From NCBI GenBank assembly GCA_029239755.1, contig JARBUI010000009.1, positions 52,775-116,774 on the forward strand: a DNA stretch of 64,000 nt. The letters are read 5' to 3'. Of the stretch, positions 32,272 to 42,030 are shown piece after piece. Position 1 is the first letter of the stretch; every line of letters starts with the position of its first letter. Below the pieces are notes generated by a model. That model searched no databases. It was not told the DNA's origin and saw only the letters and a program-made list of their open reading frames with translations. This DNA is from Clostridia bacterium. Lineage in GTDB: Bacteria; Bacillota; Clostridia; Lachnospirales; Cellulosilyticaceae. A program made the translations under genes and the position numbers.

Positions 32272-32449
32272 ATAGAATAAGAAGTGTTTGAAAATCCACT
32301 TGCTATGCTACAGGTTGATACTTCGTGGAAAATCAACATAAATTTTGGTTGACTACCCTATATCTGTGACAAAAAATATAATTAATTTTAACAGGACAAA
32401 TAAATTATTGTTACAAATGCACAAAACAATTTTGAAAAATCATTAAAAA

Positions 32450-32469
32450 ATACTATTTACAAATAGTAT
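32450..32469. promoter_or_regulatory. candidate operator: perfect 9-bp inverted repeat
   Basis: ATACTATTT-AC-AAATAGTAT upstream of the catabolic operon. Confidence 0.45.
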
Positions 32470-32534
32470 AAAAAGAATGAAAATAAATACATAAATCAAA
32501 CATCCTACGTTGGATGTATAGAAGGGGGAATAGG

Positions 32535-33206
32535 ATGAAAGTCGCATTGGTTTATACGAGCACAACGCCGGAACTAATCGATTGGGTAGAGAGAGAGGTT
32601 CGAGACAGACTTGGTCAAAATATTGAACTGATGAGCTATGAAGATCCATCCATTTTAAGTGAAACAAGGTCTGCTGGTTATGTTACTAAAAATGCTGCAG
32701 CAAAATTAGTCGCTATGTACATGCAAGCAGTTCAAGAGGGGGCAGATGCCATACTAAACTTGTGTTCATCTGTAGGGGAAGTTGCAGATGCCGTGCAAAA
32801 TATCGCAAAATACATAGGAGTTCCAATTGTAAGAGTAGATGAGGAAATGTGCCTTGAGGCAGTCAGGCAAGGAAAGCGAATTGGCGTTATGGCGACGCTT
32901 TCAACGACATTAGAACCGACCAAGAATACAATTCGAAGAGTGGCAAGAGAAATAGATAAAGAAGTTACATTAGTAGATGCTTTGATTGAAGGGGCCTTTG
33001 GATTAGATCAAGAGGCGTTTAAAACATTAATGTTAAGTAAAGCAGCTGAAATTGAAAAGGATGTAGATGTTATTTTATTTGCTCAAGGTTCTATGGCTTA
33101 TTGTGAGGAAGTTGTTCATGATGCTTGCGGTAAACCAGTCCTTTCAAGCCCAAGATTTGGAGCAGCAGCCCTTAAAGATGCATTAGTAAAAAAAGGATTA
33201 ATTTAA
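32535..33206 (+). CDS. aspartate/glutamate racemase family protein
   Basis: NLCSSVGEVAD, RIGVMATLSTTLEPT, LFAQGSMAYCEE; ATG 32535 preceded by GAAGGGGG. Confidence 0.85.
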   Translation: MKVALVYTSTTPELIDWVEREVRDRLGQNIELMSYEDPSILSETRSAGYVTKNAAAKLVAMYMQAVQEGADAILNLCSSVGEVADAVQNIAKYIGVPIVRVDEEMCLEAVRQGKRIGVMATLSTTLEPTKNTIRRVAREIDKEVTLVDALIEGAFGLDQEAFKTLMLSKAAEIEKDVDVILFAQGSMAYCEEVVHDACGKPVLSSPRFGAAALKDALVKKGLI

Positions 33207-33234
33207 AAACTGTTAAATTCTGGGAGGAAGAAAA

Positions 33235-34332
33235 ATGAATAGGAAATTAATTTCGTTAGTAATCTGCTTTATGATGTTATTTACTCTTGCAGCATGCACT
33301 AAAACAAATGTTTCAACTTCGTCAGATACAAAACAAACGACTAGCACTCCAGATACAAAAGATGCACCAGAGGAAAAAGAGACTGCAGAAGCACCAGCCG
33401 CAGCCAATGAAGCAGACCCTAAGATTACATTAAAGATCGGTTTTTCAACAAATGAAGAAGATCCTCGTGCTTTAGCTGCTAAAGAGTTCAAAGCGGAGGT
33501 AGAAAAGAAAACAAATGGTTCTGTTACAGTCGAGCTTTATCCATCCGGTCAGCTTGGCGGTGATGCTGCTCTTATTGAGTCTATGGCCCTTGATTCCGGA
33601 ACAGTTGACATTATTATTACTGATGCAAGTAATTTTGCTACATATGTACCGAAGATGGGTATTTCAGCTCTTCCTTTCCAGTTTAAAGATTTTGAAGAAG
33701 CTTGGGCATTTATGGACAGCGATATAGAGGCTGATGCTGAAGCACTGCTTATTGAACATAACATGCGTGTATTAGCACACTATGACAATGGTTTTAGATG
33801 TGTCACTTCAAATTCTCCAGTTAATTCAAGTAAGGATATGACAGGTATTCTTATTCGTACGCCTGAAAATCCTGTGATCATGGCTACCATGAAAGCATTA
33901 GGGGCTAATCCCCAGCCACTGGCATTCTCAGAACTTTACATGGCACTTCAACAAGGAACCTACGATGCACAGGAAAATCCAATACCTGTTATATACAATA
34001 ATAAGCTTCACGAAGTACAGAAAAATTTAGCTATTACAAACCATATTTATTCCGGTATGTGTTTTACAATATCTGAAAGTATATGGAATAAAATGAGTGA
34101 GACGCAGAAAGGGGTTGTTTCGGAAGCTGCTGTAGCTTCTCAGAAATACAATCGTGAGCTCAACAAGAAAATGACAGATGACTATTTAGCTTTGCTTAAA
34201 GAAGCTGGTATGACTATTACGACTCCAGAACTTGCACCATTTGTGGAAGCAACAGCAAGTGTGGCTGAGGAACTTAAAGACACCTATGGGGATCTGCTTA
34301 CAAGAGCTAAAGAGTGGAAGGCCAGCCGCTGA
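33235..34332 (+). CDS. dctP: TRAP transporter substrate-binding protein (DctP family)
   Basis: Lipoprotein signal (LFTLAAC) and IKIGFSTNEEDPRALAAKEFKAEVEKKTNGSVTVELYPSGQLGGD; followed by DctQ/DctM. Confidence 0.92.
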   Translation: MNRKLISLVICFMMLFTLAACTKTNVSTSSDTKQTTSTPDTKDAPEEKETAEAPAAANEADPKITLKIGFSTNEEDPRALAAKEFKAEVEKKTNGSVTVELYPSGQLGGDAALIESMALDSGTVDIIITDASNFATYVPKMGISALPFQFKDFEEAWAFMDSDIEADAEALLIEHNMRVLAHYDNGFRCVTSNSPVNSSKDMTGILIRTPENPVIMATMKALGANPQPLAFSELYMALQQGTYDAQENPIPVIYNNKLHEVQKNLAITNHIYSGMCFTISESIWNKMSETQKGVVSEAAVASQKYNRELNKKMTDDYLALLKEAGMTITTPELAPFVEATASVAEELKDTYGDLLTRAKEWKASR

Positions 34333-34360
34333 TAATGATCTGTGAAAAATGATTTCATAT

Positions 34361-34395
34361 AAATAAATGGGCGAATGTTTCGCCCATTTATTTAT
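34361..34395 (+). terminator. strong hairpin between dctP and dctQ
   Basis: AAATAAATGGGCGAA-TGT-TTCGCCCATTTATTT: perfect 15-bp stem. Confidence 0.75.
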
Positions 34396-34445
34396 AAGCC
34401 TAATAAAGTATTTTAAATTTCAAAAAGAAGGGTAGAGATGATTAG

Positions 34446-34934
34446 ATGCAGAAACTACAATCTTGGATTGATAAAGTCACAACTGTCATTTCCAGTACTA
34501 TGCTGGCAGTCATGATGATTATTTTAACTACAAATGTTATATTGCGTTATATACCAGGTATTGGAGGGTTTAAATGGTATATGGAAAGTTCTCAGTACTT
34601 AAATGTTTGGGCAATGTTCATTATAGGAATTGCAATATGTGCTCATACAGAGCATTTGAATGTTAATATTCTTGAAGGTGTGGTTAAGGGGTTTGGCAAG
34701 AAAATAATTAAAACGATAGTTACTATTTTTACTATTCTGTTCTACATCGGACTTGCATATGGAGCATTTTTACTTGCTACTAAGTCAAAACAAGAAATAT
34801 CAACAATGGCTCCTCTAAAGATGGCCTATGTATATTGGCTTATACCAATCGTTTCAATCTTAAGTGCTATTTCTGCTTTCATAGGATTAATGGTTGATTT
34901 ATCTCGAAAAGAAAAAGGAGGCAATAAGATATGA
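34446..34934 (+). CDS. dctQ: TRAP transporter small permease (DctQ family)
   Basis: 162 aa, four TM segments, between DctP and DctM. Confidence 0.9.
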   Translation: MQKLQSWIDKVTTVISSTMLAVMMIILTTNVILRYIPGIGGFKWYMESSQYLNVWAMFIIGIAICAHTEHLNVNILEGVVKGFGKKIIKTIVTIFTILFYIGLAYGAFLLATKSKQEISTMAPLKMAYVYWLIPIVSILSAISAFIGLMVDLSRKEKGGNKI

Positions 34935-36205
34935 TCTCATTTCTACTTATATCATTTTTTGTGCTGCTAGCAATTGGCGTGCCTATTGCTATGTCTTTAG
35001 GCCTTGCTGCAATAGGCGGCATAATTTTCTTGGGGAATGGCGGTATGGTCATTGTAGGTCAACGTATATTCGAAGGGATGAACTCCTTTGCGCTGCTTGC
35101 GATTCCGCTTTATACATTTGCAGGCTTTACAATGAGTAAAGGCGGCATTTCTAAGCGCCTTATGAACTTTTGCTATAGTCTTGTAGGCCGTTTCAGCGGA
35201 GGACTCGCTCATGTTAATGTCCTGTCCAGTATGGTTTTTGCAGGTATTTCAGGGTCTGCTGTTGCGGATACTGCAGGTGTCAGCGGGATGATGATGCCAG
35301 AAATGGTCAAAAAAGGATACAGCAAGGAGATGACAGTTGCGGTTACAGCTATATCATCTACGATCGGCATTATTATTCCCCCTAGTATTCCGATGGTTGT
35401 TATAGCCGGTATATTAGGTATATCAACCGGCAAACTGTTTCTTGGCGGAATTATCCCAGGGATCTTGCTTGGCATAGCTCAAATGATTGTATCTTATTTT
35501 ATGGCAAAAAAAGAAGGTGTTCCAAAAGAAGAAGGTAAGTTTGATGCCAAAGAAATCCTTAAGTCAACTTGGAGTTCTCTTCCTGCACTGCTTATGCCTA
35601 TCATCATTGTAGGAACAATTGTTACAGGGATTGTTTCACCAACAGAAGCAGGAGTTATTGCAGTAGTTTATGGTTTAGTTGCTGGAGGCATCATCTACAA
35701 AGAACTAAGCTTAGAAGATATCAAAATGGGTATGTATGAAACAGCTAAGACAAGCGGAAAAATTTTTATCATCATCGGTGCAGCTAAACTTTTTACAATC
35801 ATGCTTACAACGGCAGGATTTGATAAATGGGTTGCAAAAACCATGCTCGGTGTTTCAAAAAGTCCTACAATTATTTTACTTATTATCCTGCTTATATTCT
35901 TTATTGTTACGATGTTTATGGAATCTATTGCAACGCTTACGCTTTTTATGCCGGTTATCTATCCTGTTGCTGTAGCTGTTGGTATCGATCCAACTTTATT
36001 ATCTGTTTTGATTACTGTTGTAATCGGCATCGGGCTTGTTACACCGCCTGTAGGGATGTGTTTATATGTTGCCTGTGACCTTATGGACATCAGGGCAGGT
36101 CAGGTTATGAAAAAGCTAGTGCCATACCTGCTTGCGACAATGGCTGTCATTACAGTTCTAATCATCTTCCCGCAGCTTATTTTATGGCCGGCAAGCCTTA
36201 TCTAA
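34931..36205 (+). CDS. dctM: TRAP transporter large permease (DctM family)
   Basis: GVPIAMSLGLAA; GISGSAVADTAGVSGMMMPEMVKKGYS; 4-bp overlap with dctQ. Confidence 0.95.
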   Translation: MISFLLISFFVLLAIGVPIAMSLGLAAIGGIIFLGNGGMVIVGQRIFEGMNSFALLAIPLYTFAGFTMSKGGISKRLMNFCYSLVGRFSGGLAHVNVLSSMVFAGISGSAVADTAGVSGMMMPEMVKKGYSKEMTVAVTAISSTIGIIIPPSIPMVVIAGILGISTGKLFLGGIIPGILLGIAQMIVSYFMAKKEGVPKEEGKFDAKEILKSTWSSLPALLMPIIIVGTIVTGIVSPTEAGVIAVVYGLVAGGIIYKELSLEDIKMGMYETAKTSGKIFIIIGAAKLFTIMLTTAGFDKWVAKTMLGVSKSPTIILLIILLIFFIVTMFMESIATLTLFMPVIYPVAVAVGIDPTLLSVLITVVIGIGLVTPPVGMCLYVACDLMDIRAGQVMKKLVPYLLATMAVITVLIIFPQLILWPASLI

Positions 36206-36261
36206 AGTATGTAGAGTTTAAAGATGTAAGACAGGAAAGGGAACTATTATATTACATATTG

Positions 36262-36277
36262 AATTGATGAATCAATT
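36262..36277. promoter_or_regulatory. candidate operator: perfect 7-bp inverted repeat
   Basis: AATTGAT-GA-ATCAATT upstream of the GntR/FadR gene. Confidence 0.35.
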
Positions 36278-36372
36278 AATATAATATTATGTTTAATATA
36301 CTATGGCCGTTTATAGCAGCAGAATTAATAGATAGAATTTACTATAAAGACATAAGAGAAGGAACTAAGAAG

Positions 36373-37095
36373 ATGACTCATGAAAAAAGTTTATTGAATG
36401 TATCTTTACAAGAAAAAAAATCTGTAGTAGAACGCATCGTCAACCAGATAACAGAAGCAATCATAAAAGGTGAATTAAAACCTGGAGATAAAATACCAAC
36501 AGAAGTTGATTTGTGTGAATCCTTTCAAGTCGGCAGGAATTCTATAAGAGAAGCCATTAAGATTTTAGAAGCTTATGGAGTCGTTTATATTAAAAGAGCA
36601 GAAGGGACATTTGTGAGTGATAGTTATAATCAAAAAATGCTTGATCCAATGCTCTATGGGATTATTTTGCAGAAAGATTCAGCAGAAGAAATTATTGTGC
36701 TAAGAAAGGTCATTGACATTGGCATTCTTCAGGTTGCAATTCAAAGACTAACAGATGAACAGTTAGCTGTTATTACGGATTATCTGAATAGGCTGGAATA
36801 TGAAACCAATAAAGAAGCTGCATCGGTAGAGAAAATCCTAGAAGCAGATCTTAATTTCCATATGGCTATAACGATGGCAATTGACAATGAGCTATTAGCC
36901 AGTATGTATAACTATGTTGATCGTATTACTATCCCTTCTCGTACTCATGCAATTGAACTCATTTTAAAAACAGGAGAACGTAAAAGCTTCATTGAGCTGC
37001 ATAGACAATTATTAGATCTTATTAAAAATAAGGATTTAGAAAAGATAGAAAGAACTGTTTCAGAGCATTATGTGTTTTGGCAAACAATTAAGTAA
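36373..37095 (+). CDS. FadR/GntR family transcriptional regulator
   Basis: IVNQITEAIIKGELKPGDKIPTEVDLCESFQVGRNSIREAIKILEAYGVVYIKRAEGTFV; start MTHEK preferred over ORF-table 36289. Confidence 0.9.
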   Translation: MTHEKSLLNVSLQEKKSVVERIVNQITEAIIKGELKPGDKIPTEVDLCESFQVGRNSIREAIKILEAYGVVYIKRAEGTFVSDSYNQKMLDPMLYGIILQKDSAEEIIVLRKVIDIGILQVAIQRLTDEQLAVITDYLNRLEYETNKEAASVEKILEADLNFHMAITMAIDNELLASMYNYVDRITIPSRTHAIELILKTGERKSFIELHRQLLDLIKNKDLEKIERTVSEHYVFWQTIK

Positions 37096-37119
37096 ATCTT
37101 ATAGGTTAAGGAGAAAGCG

Positions 37120-38553
37120 ATGAGTAATTTGCAGATTTTAGATTGTAATGAGTTAGAGGAGATCGTTTCTGTAGATGAAACAAAAGCAGATAGACTTTTA
37201 AATAATGCAATAAATAGATTAAATAAAAAAATCATTGTGCTAGATGATGACCCTACAGGTGTTCAGACAGTTCATGGGGTATCAGTCTACACAGATTGGA
37301 CAGAAGAAACTATTTTAAGTGGCTTTAAAGAAGATAGTAATATGTTCTTTATTTTGACTAACTCAAGAAGTTTTTCAGCAGAACGTACTTCAGCAGTCCA
37401 TGAAGAAATAGCGAGAAATATAGTCGAGGTATCTCAAAAAACTGGACGTGACTTTATCCTCATCTCTAGAGGAGACTCAACTATGAGAGGCCATTATCCT
37501 CTGGAAACACAAATATTGCGTGATGAAATTGAAAAGCGTAGTGATAAAAAGTTTTATGGTGAGATTTTTTGTCCTTTTTTTAAGGAGGGCGGACGTTTCA
37601 CTCTAAATAATATTCATTATGTGAAGGAAAATAATGCGCTGGTACCTGCAGGACAAACGGAGTTTGCGAAAGATAAAACCTTTGGTTATGTCAATTCGCA
37701 TATTGGCGATTTTATAGAAGAAAAAAGCAAGGGGCAGTTTAAAAGCGCAGAATGTATTTTTATCTCATTAGAGGAACTTAGAAGTTTGAATGTAGAGTCT
37801 ATTTCTAAAAAACTAATGGCAGCTCATGATTACTGTAAGGTGATTGTCAATGCAGTTGACTATGTAGATATTAAGGTGTTTTGTGCTGCATTTATTCAGG
37901 CAATAGAGGAAGGAAGGCATTTTATTATACGAAGTGCTGCAGCTATGCCTAAAGTTCTTGGCGGAGTGAGTGACGTACCATTGCTAACGAAGCAGGACTT
38001 GGTAGAGCCTCATACAAAAAATGGCGGAATCGTTCTGATTGGTTCTCATGTTAATAAAACAACTATGCAGTTAGAAGCTTTAAAAACTTCTGAAAAAGAG
38101 ATTTGTTTCATTGAGTTTAATGCCCATCTGGTTTTAGAGGAAGGGGGCTTAGAAGCTGAAGTAACCCGCATTATTGAGTCTGCAGAAGAGAATATCAAAA
38201 AAGGAAAGACTACTGCAATTTATACAAGCCGAAAACTTCTGATGTTAAATACAGAGGACAAAGATAAGATATTAGAGACTTCTGTAAAAATATCTGATGC
38301 AGTTACGAGTATAATAGGAAAAATGAATATAAAACCACGCTTTATTATTGCAAAAGGCGGCATTACCTCTAGTGATGTAGGAACGAAAGCCCTTAGGGTA
38401 AAAAAGGCAATGGTTATGGGACAAATAAAGCCCGGTATTCCAGTTTGGATGACCGGGGAGGAAAGCAGATTCCCGAATATGCCCTATATTATTTTCCCAG
38501 GGAACGTTGGAGAGATCAATACGCTAAAAGAAATTGTGGAAGAGTTATCTTAA
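37120..38553 (+). CDS. four-carbon acid sugar kinase family protein (DUF1537)
   Basis: IIVLDDDPTGVQTVHGV, SRGDSTMRGHYPLE, IAKGGITSSDVGTKAL, FPGNVG. Confidence 0.92.
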   Translation: MSNLQILDCNELEEIVSVDETKADRLLNNAINRLNKKIIVLDDDPTGVQTVHGVSVYTDWTEETILSGFKEDSNMFFILTNSRSFSAERTSAVHEEIARNIVEVSQKTGRDFILISRGDSTMRGHYPLETQILRDEIEKRSDKKFYGEIFCPFFKEGGRFTLNNIHYVKENNALVPAGQTEFAKDKTFGYVNSHIGDFIEEKSKGQFKSAECIFISLEELRSLNVESISKKLMAAHDYCKVIVNAVDYVDIKVFCAAFIQAIEEGRHFIIRSAAAMPKVLGGVSDVPLLTKQDLVEPHTKNGGIVLIGSHVNKTTMQLEALKTSEKEICFIEFNAHLVLEEGGLEAEVTRIIESAEENIKKGKTTAIYTSRKLLMLNTEDKDKILETSVKISDAVTSIIGKMNIKPRFIIAKGGITSSDVGTKALRVKKAMVMGQIKPGIPVWMTGEESRFPNMPYIIFPGNVGEINTLKEIVEELS

Positions 38554-38582
38554 CCCCAAGTGCGGATTAAAGGAGAAAAAAT

Positions 38583-39395
38583 ATGAGAAAAGTCATTATA
38601 TCTTTGGCTCCAGTAGCAGGGACTGCACCAGTCGACCCAGATGCTTTAGCTGAGGATGTCAAAAAAAGTGTAGAATTGGGCGTGGCTATGTGCCATCTAC
38701 ATAGTAAAAAAAGAACAGGGGAATTAACACCGGATACTTCAGTCATTATTGAGAGCTTCGAAAAAATATGTGCCAAAACAGATGTTGTAGTACAGGCGTC
38801 TACAGGAGGCATTTCTAACATGACTATAGAAGAAAGGTGCCGCCCTCTGGATTACTGGCGGGTAGAAAGTGCCTCTCTAAACGGCGGATCAACTAACTTA
38901 GGTGAAGCAATTTATAAAAATTCTTTTGATGATATTAGGTACTGTGCAAAGAAAGTCTATGAAAAAGAAATTCTTCCGGAGATTGAAGTATTTGATATCG
39001 GTATGATTCACAATATTGAATTTGTGGCACAAGAATATCCTTTTAGAAATCCTATTTTATTTAATCTTGTTTTTGGGCATAAAGGCGGAATGCAGCCTAC
39101 GATAGAAAGTTTAATAGCTTTTCGTTCATTTGTTCCGGCTAATACACTGTGGGGAGTTACTCATTTTGGACGGGATAATTGGACATTTCTTGCAGCAGCA
39201 ATCGCTATGGGAGCATCTGTTGTCAGGATTGGCTTTGAAGACAGCAATTATCTCGGCAATGATACCTATGCAAAATATAATTATCAAGTGGTAGAAAAGC
39301 TTGTGAACTTAATTCATGCTATGGGGCTCCAAGCAGCAACACCTGATGAAGCTAGACAACTATTAAATCTTTTTAAAAAAGTAAATATTAACTAA
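38583..39395 (+). CDS. BKACE family / 3-keto-5-aminohexanoate cleavage protein (DUF849)
   Basis: APVAGTAP...CHLHSKKRTGELTPD...VQASTGG...WGVTHFGRDNWTFLAAAIAMGASVVRIGFEDS. Confidence 0.92.
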   Translation: MRKVIISLAPVAGTAPVDPDALAEDVKKSVELGVAMCHLHSKKRTGELTPDTSVIIESFEKICAKTDVVVQASTGGISNMTIEERCRPLDYWRVESASLNGGSTNLGEAIYKNSFDDIRYCAKKVYEKEILPEIEVFDIGMIHNIEFVAQEYPFRNPILFNLVFGHKGGMQPTIESLIAFRSFVPANTLWGVTHFGRDNWTFLAAAIAMGASVVRIGFEDSNYLGNDTYAKYNYQVVEKLVNLIHAMGLQAATPDEARQLLNLFKKVNIN

Positions 39396-39437
39396 GAGCA
39401 GCTCGTTTACATATAAAATATTTTCTAAGTTTGTTCT

Positions 39438-39473
39438 AAACCATGCCATAGATTTTTGGGCATGGTTTTTTTG
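39438..39473 (+). terminator. Rho-independent terminator ending the catabolic cluster
   Basis: AAACCATGCC...GGCATGGTTT + T run. Confidence 0.85.
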
Positions 39474-39604
39474 ACAGTTTGTTTTAAAAAATATATTTGA
39501 GTTAGCATCGTAAATGTTGTCGAAACTCGCTTATGAAAAATGTGGGAAAAGCTTATACAGTGTGCTAATATAGAGTTGGAATAATTAGAAAAAGGGGTAA
39601 AATT

Positions 39605-41185
39605 ATGAAAAAGTCTTATTTTTTCTTTGGTATGCTGATAGTAGTTGTATATTTATTACCTTTTATACCGCTATCAGTAAAGGGAATCCTAGGACTTGTT
39701 TTTATAATAACAAGTTGTATAAGCATAAGTTTTAAAGTGGGGATGATTACTGCTACGTTATGTGTCATTTTATCATCTGTTAACCTTTTTTTAAATGTAA
39801 ATGTAGACTATAAGTATGGGATAATTAACATGTTTTTTGGATCTGCCGTATATTACTTAACTGCATTTTACTTTGGAAAGACTACCCAAATTTTAAGAGA
39901 TAAAAATAGGGAACTTGAAAATGAAATAGAGAGAAGAAAAAAAGCAGAAAAAGAACTTAAAAAAGAATTGATATTATTTAAAGGTCTAATGGATACGATT
40001 CCAAGTCCTATTTTTTTTAAAGACTTAGATTTTAAATACATTAATTACAATCGTGCACTGGAGAATGCTATAGGAATAAGTAATATTGAAGCTATAGGGA
40101 AAACAGTTTATGATTTAGCTGAGCCGGAGCTTGCCAGTACATATGAAACAATGGATTTAGAACTTGCCGAAAACTTAGGCAGTCAGACTTATGAAGATGT
40201 TGTGAGATTTGCTGACGGCAGTCTAAGACATATTATCTTTAACAAATCTGTTTTTACTGATGAAAACGAAGTACCCATTGGAATAGTTGGGGTTATGACA
40301 GACATTACAGATAAGAAAGAAGCAGGTATGCTTAAGCAAAGTATTTTAGAGAGTAAGCAGATGCTAAATCAAGTGTTAGAGCAGGATAAGATGAAAACAG
40401 AATTTTTCTCTAACATTTCCCATGAGCTCAGGACGCCGCTTAATGTTATTTTGGGGTCTGTGCAATTAATGGATTTATATCTTGGAGAGAGAGAGTATGC
40501 TAAAAGCAGAGAAAAAATTGCAAGAAGCATAGGGACTATGAGACAAAATTGTTACAGGTTGTTAAAGCTGGTAAATAATCTTATAGATATTTCTAAAATT
40601 GATGCAAAGGCTTTCGAAATACATCTTAAAAACTGCAATATTATAAATGTTATTGAGGAAATCACCCTGTCTGTATCTGACTATATTGAGAATAAAGGGA
40701 TTAATCTTATGTTTGATACAGAGGTAGAAGAGAAAATAATGGCTTGTGATGCCGAGAAGATAGAGAGAATCTTATTAAATTTACTTTCAAATGCCGTTAA
40801 GTTCACACCAAAAGGTGGGAATATATTTGTTAATGTCCATGATTGTGATAATGGCATATGTATAAAAGTAGAAGATACTGGAATTGGAATACCAGAAAAT
40901 AAACAAAGCCAGATTTTTAAAAGGTTCTATCAAGCAGATGAAATGTTTACAAGACAGAATGAAGGCAGCGGAATAGGATTAAGTCTTGTAAAGTCTCTTG
41001 TTGAAATGCACGGCGGGAAAATATCCTTTAAAAGCAGCAAGGGTGAAGGCACTCAATTTATCATTAATCTGCCCATGCAAGAAATAGAGGATGGACAAGT
41101 ACAGTATAATACAGTTACAAAGCAAGATCATATTGAACGTATTCATGTGGAGTTCTCTGATATTTATTCCATTAGAACATATTAG
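39605..41185 (+). CDS. membrane PAS sensor histidine kinase
   Basis: TM region, PAS, FSNISHELRTPLNVILGS, GSGIGLSLVKSLVEMHGG. Confidence 0.92.
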   Translation: MKKSYFFFGMLIVVVYLLPFIPLSVKGILGLVFIITSCISISFKVGMITATLCVILSSVNLFLNVNVDYKYGIINMFFGSAVYYLTAFYFGKTTQILRDKNRELENEIERRKKAEKELKKELILFKGLMDTIPSPIFFKDLDFKYINYNRALENAIGISNIEAIGKTVYDLAEPELASTYETMDLELAENLGSQTYEDVVRFADGSLRHIIFNKSVFTDENEVPIGIVGVMTDITDKKEAGMLKQSILESKQMLNQVLEQDKMKTEFFSNISHELRTPLNVILGSVQLMDLYLGEREYAKSREKIARSIGTMRQNCYRLLKLVNNLIDISKIDAKAFEIHLKNCNIINVIEEITLSVSDYIENKGINLMFDTEVEEKIMACDAEKIERILLNLLSNAVKFTPKGGNIFVNVHDCDNGICIKVEDTGIGIPENKQSQIFKRFYQADEMFTRQNEGSGIGLSLVKSLVEMHGGKISFKSSKGEGTQFIINLPMQEIEDGQVQYNTVTKQDHIERIHVEFSDIYSIRTY

Positions 41186-41271
41186 ACCTAAAGATATTAG
41201 TCATATGTATAACATCTCATGAAATGATTAAAATAGGGTTATATAAAATAACTTTATTAAGGATGAATATA

Positions 41272-41991
41272 ATGATTAATTTTGAAGAGCTGTGGGTAAT
41301 CGTTGTAAGGAGTATCGGGTCAATACTTGCACTATTTGTAATGAGTAAAGTGATGGGGAGGAAACAAATCTCACAGCTTAGTATATTTGATTATATTGTA
41401 GGTATTTCTATTGGGTCTATAGCAGCTCAAATGACTGCTGATAGCGAAATAGAATGGTTTTATTTTGTCATTGCAATGAGTATTTATGCTGGGATATACA
41501 CCTTAATAGCCATCTTAACCGTCAAAAGTATGAGGGCGAGAAAATTTTTTGAAGGAGCGCCTATTTTACTTATGCAAGATGGGAAGATTATTTATAAAAA
41601 TCTTAGGAAGGTACGCTATGAAGTTAATAGTCTGCTGGAAGAATGCAGGCTGGCAGGTTATTTTGATATTAATGATCTTAATATGGCTATTATGGAAAGT
41701 GATGGGAAAATTAGCTTTTTGCCTAAAGTAAGCAAAAGGCCTATAAATGTTGAGGATATGCAGCTTTCACCTAAGGCTGAGGGGTTAGTTGCCAATGTTA
41801 TTATCGATGGGCATATTATGAAAGATAATTTAGAAGCAGTGGGTAAAAATGAAACTTGGCTGATAAAACAGCTAAAAGGGAAAAATGTAGATTCTCCTGA
41901 AGAGGTGCTTCTGGCAACCTGTGATATAAATAGTACATTTAACATTTTTCTAAAAGAGGAATCGATTAATATTAGACATTGCCTTGAATAG
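41272..41991 (+). CDS. DUF421 (YetF-like) membrane protein
   Basis: SKVMGRKQISQLSIFDYIVGISIGSIAAQ is the DUF421 signature; ORF table start 41224. Confidence 0.9.
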   Translation: MINFEELWVIVVRSIGSILALFVMSKVMGRKQISQLSIFDYIVGISIGSIAAQMTADSEIEWFYFVIAMSIYAGIYTLIAILTVKSMRARKFFEGAPILLMQDGKIIYKNLRKVRYEVNSLLEECRLAGYFDINDLNMAIMESDGKISFLPKVSKRPINVEDMQLSPKAEGLVANVIIDGHIMKDNLEAVGKNETWLIKQLKGKNVDSPEEVLLATCDINSTFNIFLKEESINIRHCLE

Positions 41992-42030
41992 CAGCTAAGA
42001 GCCTATCTGAATTTCCATGTGTGCTGGGGA

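Noticed and set aside
34894-36078. Additional plus-strand ORFs inside dctQ/dctM (34894..35139, 35736..35975, 35827..36078)
   Set aside because: Out-of-frame overlaps of a clear TRAP permease gene.
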